A stretch of DNA of 64,000 bases from Lachnocurva sp045579705 (GTDB lineage: Bacteria; Bacillota; Clostridia; Lachnospirales; Lachnospiraceae), in NCBI GenBank assembly GCA_045579705.1, contig JAZNMP010000007.1, positions 1 through 64,000 on the forward strand. Reading direction: 5' to 3'. The notes beneath the pieces are model-generated. The model made no database searches, was not told the origin of the DNA, and saw only the letters and a list, made by a program, of their open reading frames with translations. This document shows positions 17,324-27,073 of this stretch, piece by piece; within the stretch, counting starts at the first letter, position 1; each line of letters opens with the position of its first letter. The position numbers and the translations under genes are program-made.

Positions 17324-17728
17324 ATGGGAACAAAAGCTGCAAAAAAGAACAGAACAAGAAATCATCAGGTTAACTTCTATATGAACGATGAAGAGTATCG
17401 AAAGTTAACCAAACTAGTAACAGAATCCGGTCTGAATAAACAGACCTACCTTATCAACGCAACACTAGGAGCAACGCTTGCCAATCCAGAAGCTTTAAAA
17501 GATATCCCGAAGCTCTTGTCTGAGCTTACGGAACTTTTAAATCAGTTCAAAGGTATTGGCATCAATTGTAACCAGATGGCTAAGATTGCAAATACATATA
17601 ATCAGCCAGCAAATGAAAATGAACTTAAGGAACTTGCAAACGATATACATGAAACCGGAAAGGAGGTATTACCACTATGTCAGTCGTTAAAGCTATTAAT
17701 ACGAGAGCTAAATCTTCAGCAGCATTAA
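17324..17728 (+). CDS. mobC: MobC-like relaxosome accessory protein
   Basis: This 134-residue protein has an N-terminal ribbon-helix-helix-like segment (HQVNFYMNDEEYRKLTKLV) and the MobC-family block GIGINCNQMAKIANTYN. Such proteins bind oriT and help the relaxase melt and nick it. ATG 17324 is chosen over the in-frame ATG 17315 because AAAGGAG (17308-17314) is 9 bases from it but directly abuts the earlier one. The 3' end overlaps the relaxase gene by 52 bases in another frame, an arrangement usual for mobC-mobA pairs. Confidence 0.88.
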   Translation: MGTKAAKKNRTRNHQVNFYMNDEEYRKLTKLVTESGLNKQTYLINATLGATLANPEALKDIPKLLSELTELLNQFKGIGINCNQMAKIANTYNQPANENELKELANDIHETGKEVLPLCQSLKLLIRELNLQQH

Positions 17729-19272
17729 GCAACACCCTTGACTATATCTACAAAGATAAAAAAGTTACTGAAGAGCTTAAGCTTGTAACTGGAGATTATT
17801 TTGAAGAAAAGGTTACTGCAGATCTTGTGTATCAGCAGTTCAAAGAAACAAAAAAGTTTTGGAATAAGACTGGAGGACGACAGTATAAGCACTTCGTCAT
17901 ATCCTTTCATCCAGATGAAAAGATAACTCCTGAAGAGACTCTACTGGTCGGTAAAGAATGGGCAGAGCGATGCTTCCCCGGATTTACTTGTGCTCTTGCG
18001 AGCCACATCGACTCTGATCATTGTCACTGCCATGTAGTAGTAAATTCCGTTAATAGCATTGATGGAAGCAAAGTTCATCTATCAAAAGCAGACTTCAAAC
18101 AGATGAAAAAGATTAATGATGAGATCTGTGAAGCTCATGGCTTATCTGTCTGTGTCAAAGGAAAACACTTTGATGGGACTGATATTGAAGAAGGAACTAT
18201 CCGTTCCTACGATAAGAAAGATTATCGTCTTATGACAACAGATGGAAAGAAAAGCTTGAAGACAGATTGCATCAGTGCAGTACTTGCTTGCATGACCACC
18301 GCAACAAGCAAAGAAGAATTTATCGCTCAGATGGAAGAGCACGGTTATGAAGTGAAATGGGAAGATAACAGAAAGTATGTCACCTTTACTCACATCGAAA
18401 CCGGCAAATCTTTTAGAGATAAGAACTTAGCAGAAACATATAGTATCGAATTATCAAAGGAGGTTTTAGAAGATGCTTTTAACAGAAACAGAACAGTTCA
18501 GGCAGAGCGGACTGCTATCACAGACGAAGGAAAACGAGAACGCAAAGTATTGGAAAAACCAGTACGAGAAGCTACAGAAGAATACGCTAACCCAGATGCA
18601 GACCATAGAACGCCAGCAGAAAAGAATAGCACAGTTGGAGGAAAGCCTGGCAATGGCACTTTCAGAGAATGGCCAGTTGAGAAACTTGACCGAAGAGTTG
18701 ATGAAACAGCGAAACGAACTAGAGGAATCATTGACTGGAGTAAAAAGCTCCGCGAGACCTTTAGTCACTGCCTTGAACAGCTTAGGTCTTTCGGTTTCGG
18801 AAGTGGACTAAAAAGCAATACGCTTGAGACACAGGCAGATAGTGTAGCAGAGAAAATTGAAGATATCCGCACTAGAATTGCCGCAATCGATCACACACTT
18901 AGAACTCAGTACCTTCCATCTCAGGGAACGGATTCGTGGATTGATAAGCAGATAACTCTTGAATATCAGGACGAATATAGACTGCTAGATGAACTTTCAG
19001 AGCTAATCAAGTCAACTTCTCCTATGGTTCTTGCATTGGCTCAGTCAAAGCGGAACACTTTCCGCCCTGAAAAAGAAGTCGATATGCTAAGAGCTTTGAC
19101 TTCAAATGAATTTGAGTTAACAAAAGAAGAAGTAGCAGACAGCTTCACAACTGCGCTTACCACTGCGGACAAAATGCTTAGCAATGTACCTTCCACTATG
19201 AAATCCTTGGAAGAATCTCATGGCTGTCAGCCGATTGACCACAACATTATAAGACGAGGTCACAGAAGATAG
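17677..19272 (+). CDS. mobA: MOBP-like relaxase
   Basis: This 531-residue relaxase nicks oriT and stays covalently on the 5' DNA end during mobilisation. The N-terminal nuclease domain shows the metal-binding three-histidine motif in SHIDSDHCHCHVVVNSV (about residues 109-125). A candidate tyrosine lies in the N-terminal part (LDYIYKDK). Ribosome site AAAGGAGG precedes ATG 17677. The C-terminal half has unusual, charge-rich sequence between about residues 266 and 378, exactly where a second ORF overlaps in the +1 frame. No primase or helicase domain is visible. A strong terminator follows. Confidence 0.9.
   Translation: MSVVKAINTRAKSSAALSNTLDYIYKDKKVTEELKLVTGDYFEEKVTADLVYQQFKETKKFWNKTGGRQYKHFVISFHPDEKITPEETLLVGKEWAERCFPGFTCALASHIDSDHCHCHVVVNSVNSIDGSKVHLSKADFKQMKKINDEICEAHGLSVCVKGKHFDGTDIEEGTIRSYDKKDYRLMTTDGKKSLKTDCISAVLACMTTATSKEEFIAQMEEHGYEVKWEDNRKYVTFTHIETGKSFRDKNLAETYSIELSKEVLEDAFNRNRTVQAERTAITDEGKRERKVLEKPVREATEEYANPDADHRTPAEKNSTVGGKPGNGTFREWPVEKLDRRVDETAKRTRGIIDWSKKLRETFSHCLEQLRSFGFGSGLKSNTLETQADSVAEKIEDIRTRIAAIDHTLRTQYLPSQGTDSWIDKQITLEYQDEYRLLDELSELIKSTSPMVLALAQSKRNTFRPEKEVDMLRALTSNEFELTKEEVADSFTTALTTADKMLSNVPSTMKSLEESHGCQPIDHNIIRRGHRR
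18473..18811 (+). CDS. Coiled-coil ORF overprinted inside the relaxase gene
   Basis: An ORF of 112 codons lies wholly within mobA in the +1 frame. It has a perfect ribosome site, AAAGGAGG (18456-18463), 9 bases before ATG 18473. The product has clear heptad-style sequence (NQYEKLQKNTLTQMQTIERQ; KRIAQLEESLAMALSENGQL; LTEELMKQRNELEESL), unlike a chance frame. RSF1010 mobB, which overlaps mobA in another frame, is a known precedent for such nesting. The protein could be a relaxosome or coupling partner, but this is inference and no homology to MobB is claimed. Confidence 0.65.
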   Translation: MLLTETEQFRQSGLLSQTKENENAKYWKNQYEKLQKNTLTQMQTIERQQKRIAQLEESLAMALSENGQLRNLTEELMKQRNELEESLTGVKSSARPLVTALNSLGLSVSEVD

Positions 19273-19274
19273 AA

Positions 19275-19308
19275 AAAATGGCTTGGACTTAATCGTCCAG
19301 GCCATTTT
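19275..19308. terminator. Bidirectional terminator between mobA and the STAND gene
   Basis: AAAATGGCTTGGAC pairs with GTCCAGGCCATTTT (14 pairs, one G-T) around a 6-base loop. A- and T-rich flanks serve both the plus-strand relaxase gene and the minus-strand STAND gene, which converge here. Confidence 0.85.
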
Positions 19309-19312
19309 ACTT

Positions 19313-22300
19313 TTACATATAAAGATGTCGATACATTACCTCAACCTCTTCATGTTTTATCATATTTTTGAGCATATCCACGTCTTTTTGAATTCTTGTT
19401 TTATGTTTCAAATACTTCACTCCTGGCACAAGCGGATATAATGATTCTAAAAAGTCTATTTGTCTTTGATATGCTGGAACGAAGCTATCTGTTCCACTCC
19501 AGTGATTCGGTAATAATCTTATCCTATCAAACACTTCATAATCATCATTCGTTTGTAAAAAAGTCTCAATACCCACGCGTCTCAAATCATCGTTCAATTC
19601 ACAAAGCAAGTCAAAAATAACGTCAATCTTGTCCGAATATGCCTTTTCTTTAATTAAATGTACAAGCCATTCTTTTTGACGTTCTTTAACTAAATCATCG
19701 CCGGCAGAATGAACTAATACATTTTTAAATCTATTGCATATTTCCCAGTCATACATTTCGTCATCAGGAAAACTCTCGAACAAATAATCATAATACTTAA
19801 TATAGTTATCAGACTCCCACAGGACACCATTTCGATTAAAATCATCATTGCTTCTCGTATGCCAAAAAACATTCGCATATTTTTTTAACCAAGATTCGTC
19901 AAGCCTAATAAATTCTCGTAAAAATTCTCCGGTGTAATCCTCTAGTCGTCCAATTGACAAGGCATAAAAATATATGTCCTGTAATAATTCCTTGTTACCT
20001 TCAAATAATACTAATAGTTCTTCCGGAGAAAAAACTTGTTTATGAAATAATAGTTCAAGATAGATTCCAGCAATGAACGGACTATACTCTCTTTTTTTAT
20101 AAATAATTTCACAAGCTGTAGGATATATATCCGGTCTTATCTTTAAAAACTTATCAAGAACCCTTAGATTTCTATAGGATGATTCTTTAACGCTTTTATC
20201 CTCATCACTTTTCAAGAATTCTATAAACTCCTCATAATAGTAATTATTAACTCTCTCACAAGGTAATGTCTCAAAAAAAGCAAAAAGCCATTCATTTTTA
20301 CGAGAGAATGTGGATTCTTTCAATCTCTCAAGTAAGTCATCTGATTTCGTTTGCTTATTCAATACATCTAGCACTACGCAAGGATGTATCGAGATTCTTG
20401 TTTCACAGTTTATAAGTTTATCGAAAAACTCTTGCATCAACGCCGTATCAAACTCTTTTACAATCAGCTCTAACCCACGATTAATAGAATATGCATCATG
20501 GCCATCCGGTATATCTGAAAGAATTTCTTCCGTTGCCGTAATTACTTCTGAAACCTTTTCCTTCGATAACTCTTTTCCATACTTTTGCAAACGACTTTCT
20601 CTATATGCTTGATATTCTTCATAACTAAGATCGGACATCACAAATTCATCTTCAAGTAGTTTATAAAAATTCCATAACGGGCCGCAAAATTGTTTCTTCC
20701 ATTTTTCGTCATAATGTACATCATTTTTTTCCGCATTTAGCAAAAGTCGCTCTAGCATTCTTAAGAAACAAACTCTGTCGCACGCTAATAATCCCAATAA
20801 TTCTTCTACATGCTGTTTATCATTTTCAACAATCACCCTATTTGGTTTTCCATACAATTCTCTGGAATACGTTTCTATAAGACCAATTATTCTCTCTCGC
20901 CACAAATCATTTTTTGCTACCATAATGAGCATGTCCCAGCATGCTGCTCGATACTCATCCACCCCCTCTGTATATTCTAAATCAAAATGGTATAATCGTA
21001 ATATACCTCCTCTACCTACTTCGGACGGTCTAAAATTAAATCCTAACGCATATTTCGCCCACTGCACTCCAACGGCTATCGCGATTGTATTCCCTTGCAA
21101 AATGAAGTTGGTCAGTACGTCTGCTACCTTCTTTTGAGTGAAATACTTATACTTATATGAATCAACTTCTATTCCATAATTATCTTCAAGCCACTTATAT
21201 CCCGTAACTAACGTTGCTTCATTTCTCGCACAATAATCAAGCAATATCTCTATCACATAATCTATGTACTCTGAATTCTTATATCCCTGTAACAACTTCA
21301 ATGGGCTATCATTCACACCAAAATGACTTTTATTATAGTCGACATTTTCCAATAGTATTTCTTCAGGTTCTATTCGCTTTATCCAATCACTTGCAAGGAG
21401 AAAACTTTCTTCAGGTCGAAAAATGTGAAAATCCTCCACGAATTTATAATAACAACTATCGTCCGTTTTCTTAAACTTGTCCCATACCTTTAAGACCTCT
21501 TGCCTACAATATTCCTTCGTCTCTGTATTTACAAAAAGATTCAATATCGTATTTAATGATCTTATTACGCCGTTTCTATAATGCTTGTACCCTGTTTCTA
21601 GTATTTCCTCTAAAGAAATTATTTTTCTTTGAAAGAAAACATAATACAGCATATAATTTGCTAAACATTGATCCGATAAAGTTGCCACTTGATCCAAATG
21701 TATCTCAACCACCTCCAGTTGAGATAATTCTTGTATTTTTTCCTTAAACTTTTCTTCTGTAATACCATAATTATTTAAGGTGTCTTGCAATGCCGTAAGA
21801 TTATTTAACATTACAGCATTAATCACAGCCAAAATTCCAGCAGCAAAGCATAAATCTTGATCCTTACCTATTGTTGCATCCACATGTCGTTTATAATATG
21901 CATCATAAAGTTGAGATACATCATATATTGCTGAAAGGGACTCTTCTTCTATTGCGAGCTTTCCTGCCATATATGCTATTCGCGGATTTCCTTCTGCTAT
22001 TTCTACGATTTTTTCTATATAATCTTGATTCTTTATGCCCAAGTTTTCTTCCAAAAAAGAACTGATTTCCTCTTCTGAAAATGGTTCTATCAGAACAACA
22101 CTAGGCTCTATATAGTCTTGTACCTCGGTTAGAACGCCTGCTTTAGCGTAGTCTCTAACAGTAGCAATCACTTTAACATCATAACCCAAATAGTCTTTTG
22201 TAATATACGATAGAATCTGTTTTATATCAGCCAGTTCATTTGCATCATCTATAAAAAACAAGTATTTTCCTGGATGTTCCGTTGCAGAAACTAAATCTTC

Positions 22301-23038
22301 ATATATTCCAAGATTTTTATTTTTCACACATAAAGCTTTATATCCATAATTAAGAGAAAAGTCTTTAATTGCTTCTAAAACTAAACGTGTCTTTCCAACC
22401 CCCGCACTTCCTGTTACAATCACAACACTATTCTTTAATAGAAGCTGCTCTATATCACCTTTTTCTCTGTTTCTAAACTGAAATGTTGTATTTAAAGGTG
22501 CCGACATCCCATTTGCATCACATTGAGTAACAAATTCATCTATCATTAGAATCTGATTTGTATCAATACTTAATCCTAGAAATTCTTTTGTCATTGAACG
22601 ATAATTAGATAGAATTTGATTCGCCATCTCATCTATCCCATATATTATAAGTTCAATACCATTTGCCATGCAAAGATCGTGAAGCTTTTTATCATCACCC
22701 GCACTTAGATTTGAAGAAGTATGGCAACATACTATTTCATCAATATCCTTTATATTTATTCCTGTTTTAGATTCATCCAAACATTTTTTAATATCTTCTT
22801 CCAACTTCGCATAAATACCTGTTTCTTGCATAGTGTATGCAACAAATGTATATTTTCCATTATCTTTCCTAAAATATGTGTCCGGATTCCCAATAGTTGT
22901 TTTTTCAGTCCCAGCCTTCATTCCATATCCATGTACTTTTCCATATCCCTTTTTGTGAAGAAATGAATCGCAAAATTCCTGAAAACCAGCTGGGGATAAT
23001 TCTATTATTCTTCTTTTTACATCTGTAATACTTGCCAC
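19313..23038 (-). CDS. STAND-like P-loop NTPase with nuclease-like N-terminus (possible Avs-type defence protein)
   Basis: The 1241-residue protein has three parts. The N-terminal 150 residues resemble the restriction-endonuclease-like fold found on many STAND proteins (FQEFCDSFLHKKGYG; GNPDTYFRKDNGKYTFVAYTMQ). The position where a catalytic Glu would be expected reads Ala (VAYT, about 66-69). Next is an NTPase with Walker A GSAGVGKT (210-217), Walker B YLFFIDDANE (259-268) and sensor-like VIATVRDYA. The last 800 residues are helical repeats, as in sensor domains. It ends the operon with the Sau3AI-like system. Antiviral signalling by ligand-triggered oligomerisation is inferred from architecture. 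Confidence 0.75.
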   Translation of the reverse strand: MASITDVKRRIIELSPAGFQEFCDSFLHKKGYGKVHGYGMKAGTEKTTIGNPDTYFRKDNGKYTFVAYTMQETGIYAKLEEDIKKCLDESKTGINIKDIDEIVCCHTSSNLSAGDDKKLHDLCMANGIELIIYGIDEMANQILSNYRSMTKEFLGLSIDTNQILMIDEFVTQCDANGMSAPLNTTFQFRNREKGDIEQLLLKNSVVIVTGSAGVGKTRLVLEAIKDFSLNYGYKALCVKNKNLGIYEDLVSATEHPGKYLFFIDDANELADIKQILSYITKDYLGYDVKVIATVRDYAKAGVLTEVQDYIEPSVVLIEPFSEEEISSFLEENLGIKNQDYIEKIVEIAEGNPRIAYMAGKLAIEEESLSAIYDVSQLYDAYYKRHVDATIGKDQDLCFAAGILAVINAVMLNNLTALQDTLNNYGITEEKFKEKIQELSQLEVVEIHLDQVATLSDQCLANYMLYYVFFQRKIISLEEILETGYKHYRNGVIRSLNTILNLFVNTETKEYCRQEVLKVWDKFKKTDDSCYYKFVEDFHIFRPEESFLLASDWIKRIEPEEILLENVDYNKSHFGVNDSPLKLLQGYKNSEYIDYVIEILLDYCARNEATLVTGYKWLEDNYGIEVDSYKYKYFTQKKVADVLTNFILQGNTIAIAVGVQWAKYALGFNFRPSEVGRGGILRLYHFDLEYTEGVDEYRAACWDMLIMVAKNDLWRERIIGLIETYSRELYGKPNRVIVENDKQHVEELLGLLACDRVCFLRMLERLLLNAEKNDVHYDEKWKKQFCGPLWNFYKLLEDEFVMSDLSYEEYQAYRESRLQKYGKELSKEKVSEVITATEEILSDIPDGHDAYSINRGLELIVKEFDTALMQEFFDKLINCETRISIHPCVVLDVLNKQTKSDDLLERLKESTFSRKNEWLFAFFETLPCERVNNYYYEEFIEFLKSDEDKSVKESSYRNLRVLDKFLKIRPDIYPTACEIIYKKREYSPFIAGIYLELLFHKQVFSPEELLVLFEGNKELLQDIYFYALSIGRLEDYTGEFLREFIRLDESWLKKYANVFWHTRSNDDFNRNGVLWESDNYIKYYDYLFESFPDDEMYDWEICNRFKNVLVHSAGDDLVKERQKEWLVHLIKEKAYSDKIDVIFDLLCELNDDLRRVGIETFLQTNDDYEVFDRIRLLPNHWSGTDSFVPAYQRQIDFLESLYPLVPGVKYLKHKTRIQKDVDMLKNMIKHEEVEVMYRHLYM

Positions 23039-23100
23039 TTCCCTCCTCCTTTCTTTAGCACAAACATCTAAAATCCACTCAGCATTTCACCAAATGTCAT

Positions 23101-24093
23101 TTATAACATTTTCATCTTTTCTATTATCAATTTAGGCATTTTACTCCCAGAAACACGTTCATTTATCATCCTTAAATGACTCATGGTTCTTTCTAATATT
23201 TCGATCTGTTTACTTGAATCTAAACTTCCCTCTTCAGCAATTTTTTTCATACGAGTCAATATACCCTCAATCAGTAAATCAGATGGGCTATCATAATCAA
23301 TATATGTATCCATTCCATTAACATCATAAAAGCACACTTCCCCATACATAGAAAAAGCATCTATGTACCTAGATTCATCATATAAGAATTCAGCCATAGA
23401 ATGTCGTACATTACGATATAATCCCCATTGTCCATTTTGGGCATATTCCATTGAGATTTGATTATATTTGCCCCAAATATAATCTCTCCAATGTTTTATA
23501 TCTGCATTCATATTTACATCCCACACTGATATATCTGCATCTTTATGCGAGTGTAAATATACAACATATTCATTATCCGCTACTTCTTTTCTTCCCATTT
23601 CAGTAACAGTATATTTTTTAGCTGTTATATAATCCTTAAGTTTTTCATCAGAAACATTTTCTTTTATTCGATTTATCAACTCTGCTTTTTTGCCTGTAAC
23701 CGAAAAGTTCAACTCCGACAAAATCTTTTTTAAATCTGTAACCTTTAGCGATTCCAGCAACTCACTTGGCGAAGCATACTTTATAAATCCTTTGGCCTCT
23801 AATTCTTTTAATGATTCTCCTACCGACCTAACTCCATATTCAAACCACCAAAAGCGCTGATAGCCTCCTTCTGGATTGGGATATTTTCCCTTTATACAAT
23901 ATTCTAGTAACAAAATTTGCGATACCGTTAATCCGTGCTCACTTCGTTTACAATTTCTATCTTTTTTTGCTATTTCCTCGGCCTCATAATTAGCTTGTTG
24001 TTCATAATCCTGCCTTGTAGGTACAGAAACACTCATCGAAACTTTAGGCTGATTAACAGCCCCCATTTTTTTAAAAAAATCAAATAACCCCAT
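23101..24093 (-). CDS. SAP-domain protein linked to the restriction-modification operon
   Basis: This 330-residue protein starts MGLFDFFKKMG and contains a SAP-like DNA-binding segment at about 110-150 (SLKVTDLKKILSELNFSVTG then KKAELINRIKE). The rest has helical sequence with many aromatic residues (YQRFWWFEYGV; WGKYNQISMEYAQNGQWGLY) and no enzyme motif that I recognise. It starts 6 bases after the methyltransferase stop and is followed by the STAND gene after 62 bases, so all share a transcript. SAP domains usually bind DNA or chromatin. A role as adaptor between restriction-modification and STAND functions is speculation. Confidence 0.7.
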   Translation of the reverse strand: MGLFDFFKKMGAVNQPKVSMSVSVPTRQDYEQQANYEAEEIAKKDRNCKRSEHGLTVSQILLLEYCIKGKYPNPEGGYQRFWWFEYGVRSVGESLKELEAKGFIKYASPSELLESLKVTDLKKILSELNFSVTGKKAELINRIKENVSDEKLKDYITAKKYTVTEMGRKEVADNEYVVYLHSHKDADISVWDVNMNADIKHWRDYIWGKYNQISMEYAQNGQWGLYRNVRHSMAEFLYDESRYIDAFSMYGEVCFYDVNGMDTYIDYDSPSDLLIEGILTRMKKIAEEGSLDSSKQIEILERTMSHLRMINERVSGSKMPKLIIEKMKML

Positions 24094-24099
24094 ATAATA

Positions 24100-25488
24100 T
24101 CACTCCCCACTTATTATCAAATCTAACATCGGCTCCATTTGTTCAATCAAGTTTACCACCAACGCATTCCCCATCATAAATCGTCTCTTATTTACGGGCA
24201 TTTCTGTTTTTTCACCATTTACAAGGGCATACTTTGTATGATTTGTTGGAAACCCTTGTATACGTTCTGCTTCTGTTGGTGTAAGCAATCGTATTCTTCC
24301 TGTTTTCCTATCTTTTACAATATGCGTAGTTCTACTAAATGCCCCCTCTGATGTAAGCATTGTTCTTGCAGGCTTGTCCTCAGAATCAATCATCGGAATT
24401 GCACCTTCTGAGAAAATATACTCATGGCCATTAGCAGCTTTTCGTGGTAATTTTTTTGCACCTTTCAAATACTGCCATGTCTGTCTCTGCTCCTTCGGTA
24501 ATCTTTCCATTGATTCATCACTATGCGTAATGTCTGGATATGTATAATAAAGTTTCTCTTCCGGAATAAAAAACTTTTCATCAACAACGTCTTTATCCAT
24601 AACATCTCCTAATGTTATCTGTTTTCCGTCATACTCTGGAAATGTTTTAACAGTATAAATCACACCATCCATCATCACTCCACTATTTTCAAAGCTAAAA
24701 CTAAAGCTTTCAGATAGCTCCCCTATTCCTTTTGGCAATGTTTCAATTTTTACTTTTTTAGCATCAAACTTAGTGATTGGAAAAGTCTTTGCAAAGAACC
24801 CTTCGTCAGCAATCATCTTTGCTATGCTCTGGCGATGTAATTCATCTCCATACTGTTCAATGTAATTAATACTATTAATTACATTCTTTGCATACTTTAA
24901 CTCATTCTTATATGCAAAAATAAATGTTCTACGTCTCCTCTGCTGATATCCATATTCAGCAGCATTTATTACTCGCCATTCAACGGTATATCCTTCATCT
25001 CTAAAGCACGCCAAAATAATACCAAAATCTCTTCCCCTTTGTTTAGCTGGAGACTTAAGTAAACGGTCTACATTTTCAAGTAATACAAATGGAGGCTTCT
25101 TTGCCTCTAGTGTCTCTCTAATCGACCACCAAAGGACACCCTTTTTTCCCTCTAATCCTTTTGATGTAGCAAGAGAAGAGGCTACCGAATAGTCCTGACA
25201 CGGAAATCCGCCCACTAACAAACTAAAGTCTGGTAACTTTGTTTTATCAACTTCCTCTACATTCCAGTTTGTTGTATCATTTCCTTCATTATCTAGACAC
25301 GTTCCAAAATTATATACATAACAATCATGTGCCCACTGCGTTTTTTTATCTGCTGGTTCCCACTGTGAAAACCAAACTGTTTTCCAATCCTTATCTTTTT
25401 CCACGATTTCCGAAGAATCATGAATATGATTAAGTCCGCATCTAAATCCACCTACACCAGCGAATAATTCACAGACAGTTTTATTCAT
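24100..25488 (-). CDS. DNA (cytosine-5)-methyltransferase, probably GATC-specific
   Basis: A 462-residue C5-methyltransferase. Motif I is ELFAGVGGFRCG (7-18), motif IV is GGFPCQDYS with the catalytic Cys at 97, motif VI is ENVDRLL (138-144) and motif VIII is QQRRRRTF. The C-terminal motifs RLLTPTEAERIQGFP and MGNALVV complete the set. It should protect host DNA against the Sau3AI-like enzyme encoded 55 bases upstream, so GATC with cytosine methylation is the expected target. That specificity is inferred from the partner, not from the target-recognition region. Confidence 0.92.
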   Translation of the reverse strand: MNKTVCELFAGVGGFRCGLNHIHDSSEIVEKDKDWKTVWFSQWEPADKKTQWAHDCYVYNFGTCLDNEGNDTTNWNVEEVDKTKLPDFSLLVGGFPCQDYSVASSLATSKGLEGKKGVLWWSIRETLEAKKPPFVLLENVDRLLKSPAKQRGRDFGIILACFRDEGYTVEWRVINAAEYGYQQRRRRTFIFAYKNELKYAKNVINSINYIEQYGDELHRQSIAKMIADEGFFAKTFPITKFDAKKVKIETLPKGIGELSESFSFSFENSGVMMDGVIYTVKTFPEYDGKQITLGDVMDKDVVDEKFFIPEEKLYYTYPDITHSDESMERLPKEQRQTWQYLKGAKKLPRKAANGHEYIFSEGAIPMIDSEDKPARTMLTSEGAFSRTTHIVKDRKTGRIRLLTPTEAERIQGFPTNHTKYALVNGEKTEMPVNKRRFMMGNALVVNLIEQMEPMLDLIISGE

Positions 25489-25543
25489 ATAAATATCTCC
25501 TTACTGTTTATTAATTTAATTATAGGCCGTAATAATACTTTGA

Positions 25544-27031
25544 TCAACCATTTTTTAAATCATCGTTTAATTGGCTCAATATATAGTTTTTATGAAGCCA
25601 ATATGATTGCTTTGTCATAAGCTGTCCATCAGGTAACTCATCACTATTTGAAATAGATCCAGAACCATATTCGCTTCCATCACTTAGACGGCTAAACCCA
25701 AGAGTTGCATGTGGGCGAATATGAAATATTGGATTATCCTTTGTTCCCGGTAAATTATTCTTTACAATTGTTTTTCCATTTGCTTGGACAACCGGCGTTA
25801 AAACAACCCCCTCATTTAAACATTTATGCACAGCATCCCAACCTTCTCCAATGGTTACAAGGTCTTTTACAGGAACATGCCATAACTGACTACCCTTAAA
25901 AACATATCCTTCGTCCGTTTCTCTAAACACAATCAATAACATCTGAGTTGTAGAAAGATACTCGTATAACTCAGAGTCTTCCCAAGATTCTTCCTTCGCA
26001 AGCTCTTTTAGCTTTACATCATATAATCTAAAATGCTGATCTATAGAACCTTTTTTATTAATTCGTATCGTCTTAAGCGTTATACCAGCTTTTACAAATT
26101 CCTCTGCATTATTTCCTTTTATTCCAAGCATCCTATGCACAAGTGTCGAATTATATGATTTATCTTTTTTAGGGTTTACTTCATATTGTTTTAGCAGATT
26201 ATCAATTAGCATCCCCGCATACGGTATAAGGCGTTTTGCAATAATATCTGCCAAAGAATTAGATTGTAACTCTACAACATCAGTTATTATGCTTTCTTCT
26301 TTCTGCTCTCCAGGTACAATATAATTCCTTAACACATAAGTCATATACTTTGTCTTAAAACAGAAAGCCCTTGTCATCGCTTCCTCATGATTGCCATAAT
26401 ACTGTTTCACAACAGATTTACTTGAGGCACCTTTTGTACATGCCCCTAAATAATATGTATCTGCTTCAGACAATTCATGTGCCAATCCGCTCCTTATCTT
26501 ATTGATAATCAAGTCATAATCTTGTTTTATTATCAAAAGATCCTTTTGCGGCGGTGTAAATAGATTTACAAAGTGAATTTTATAAAATAAATTATTCTTA
26601 TATCTATCTAATATCTCTTTATCTCTGTGATAATAAATAAGCAGAATCTTTGCCATCTTCTGCCATGCATGGGATCTATAAAAATCATCTTCAACTGGCT
26701 CGGAGAAGCTAATCATTGTTAACACCAATCTTTCCCCTGCACTTAATTGGCCATTTTTAAGTATCTGGAAAGGTGTAACTTTCAATTCCATTCCTGCTTC
26801 AGAAAAATCTGGCGCCTGATCTGAATTTGCACCATAACCAAAGAAGACTTCTTCCAATAAATTACCTAGGCCACCTTTTCTAGCCAAATTATTATAGGCC
26901 TTCATACGTTCTGGTGTTGCCAAGCTCTTTGCTTTTATAATATTGTCAAATGTTTTTCCTTTAAGATTTAGAGCATAATTATATATACTGTTCGCATCTT
27001 CTGGATCATATCCAAGTTTTTCATCATACAT
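25544..27031 (-). CDS. Sau3AI-family type II restriction endonuclease
   Basis: The 495-residue protein matches Sau3AI (about 490 residues) in length and layout: an N-terminal MutH-like catalytic domain and a related C-terminal domain. Catalytic residues fit MutH spacing: Glu61 (NLLEEVFFGYG), then Asp75, Glu82 and Lys84 in PDFSEAGMELKVTP. The C-terminal half contains a second, similar fold that in Sau3AI lacks catalysis and serves allostery. It should cut unmodified GATC. It lies between the XRE regulator and the methyltransferase, all on one transcript. Confidence 0.9.
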   Translation of the reverse strand: MYDEKLGYDPEDANSIYNYALNLKGKTFDNIIKAKSLATPERMKAYNNLARKGGLGNLLEEVFFGYGANSDQAPDFSEAGMELKVTPFQILKNGQLSAGERLVLTMISFSEPVEDDFYRSHAWQKMAKILLIYYHRDKEILDRYKNNLFYKIHFVNLFTPPQKDLLIIKQDYDLIINKIRSGLAHELSEADTYYLGACTKGASSKSVVKQYYGNHEEAMTRAFCFKTKYMTYVLRNYIVPGEQKEESIITDVVELQSNSLADIIAKRLIPYAGMLIDNLLKQYEVNPKKDKSYNSTLVHRMLGIKGNNAEEFVKAGITLKTIRINKKGSIDQHFRLYDVKLKELAKEESWEDSELYEYLSTTQMLLIVFRETDEGYVFKGSQLWHVPVKDLVTIGEGWDAVHKCLNEGVVLTPVVQANGKTIVKNNLPGTKDNPIFHIRPHATLGFSRLSDGSEYGSGSISNSDELPDGQLMTKQSYWLHKNYILSQLNDDLKNG

Positions 27032-27073
27032 TTTTATCTTGCCCCATTTTCACCTGAATTCATGTATTCTTAC

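Noticed and set aside
17123..17365. Minus-strand ORF of 80 codons across the oriT-like region
   Set aside because: It runs through several hairpins and the mobC ribosome site and has no coherent protein pattern.
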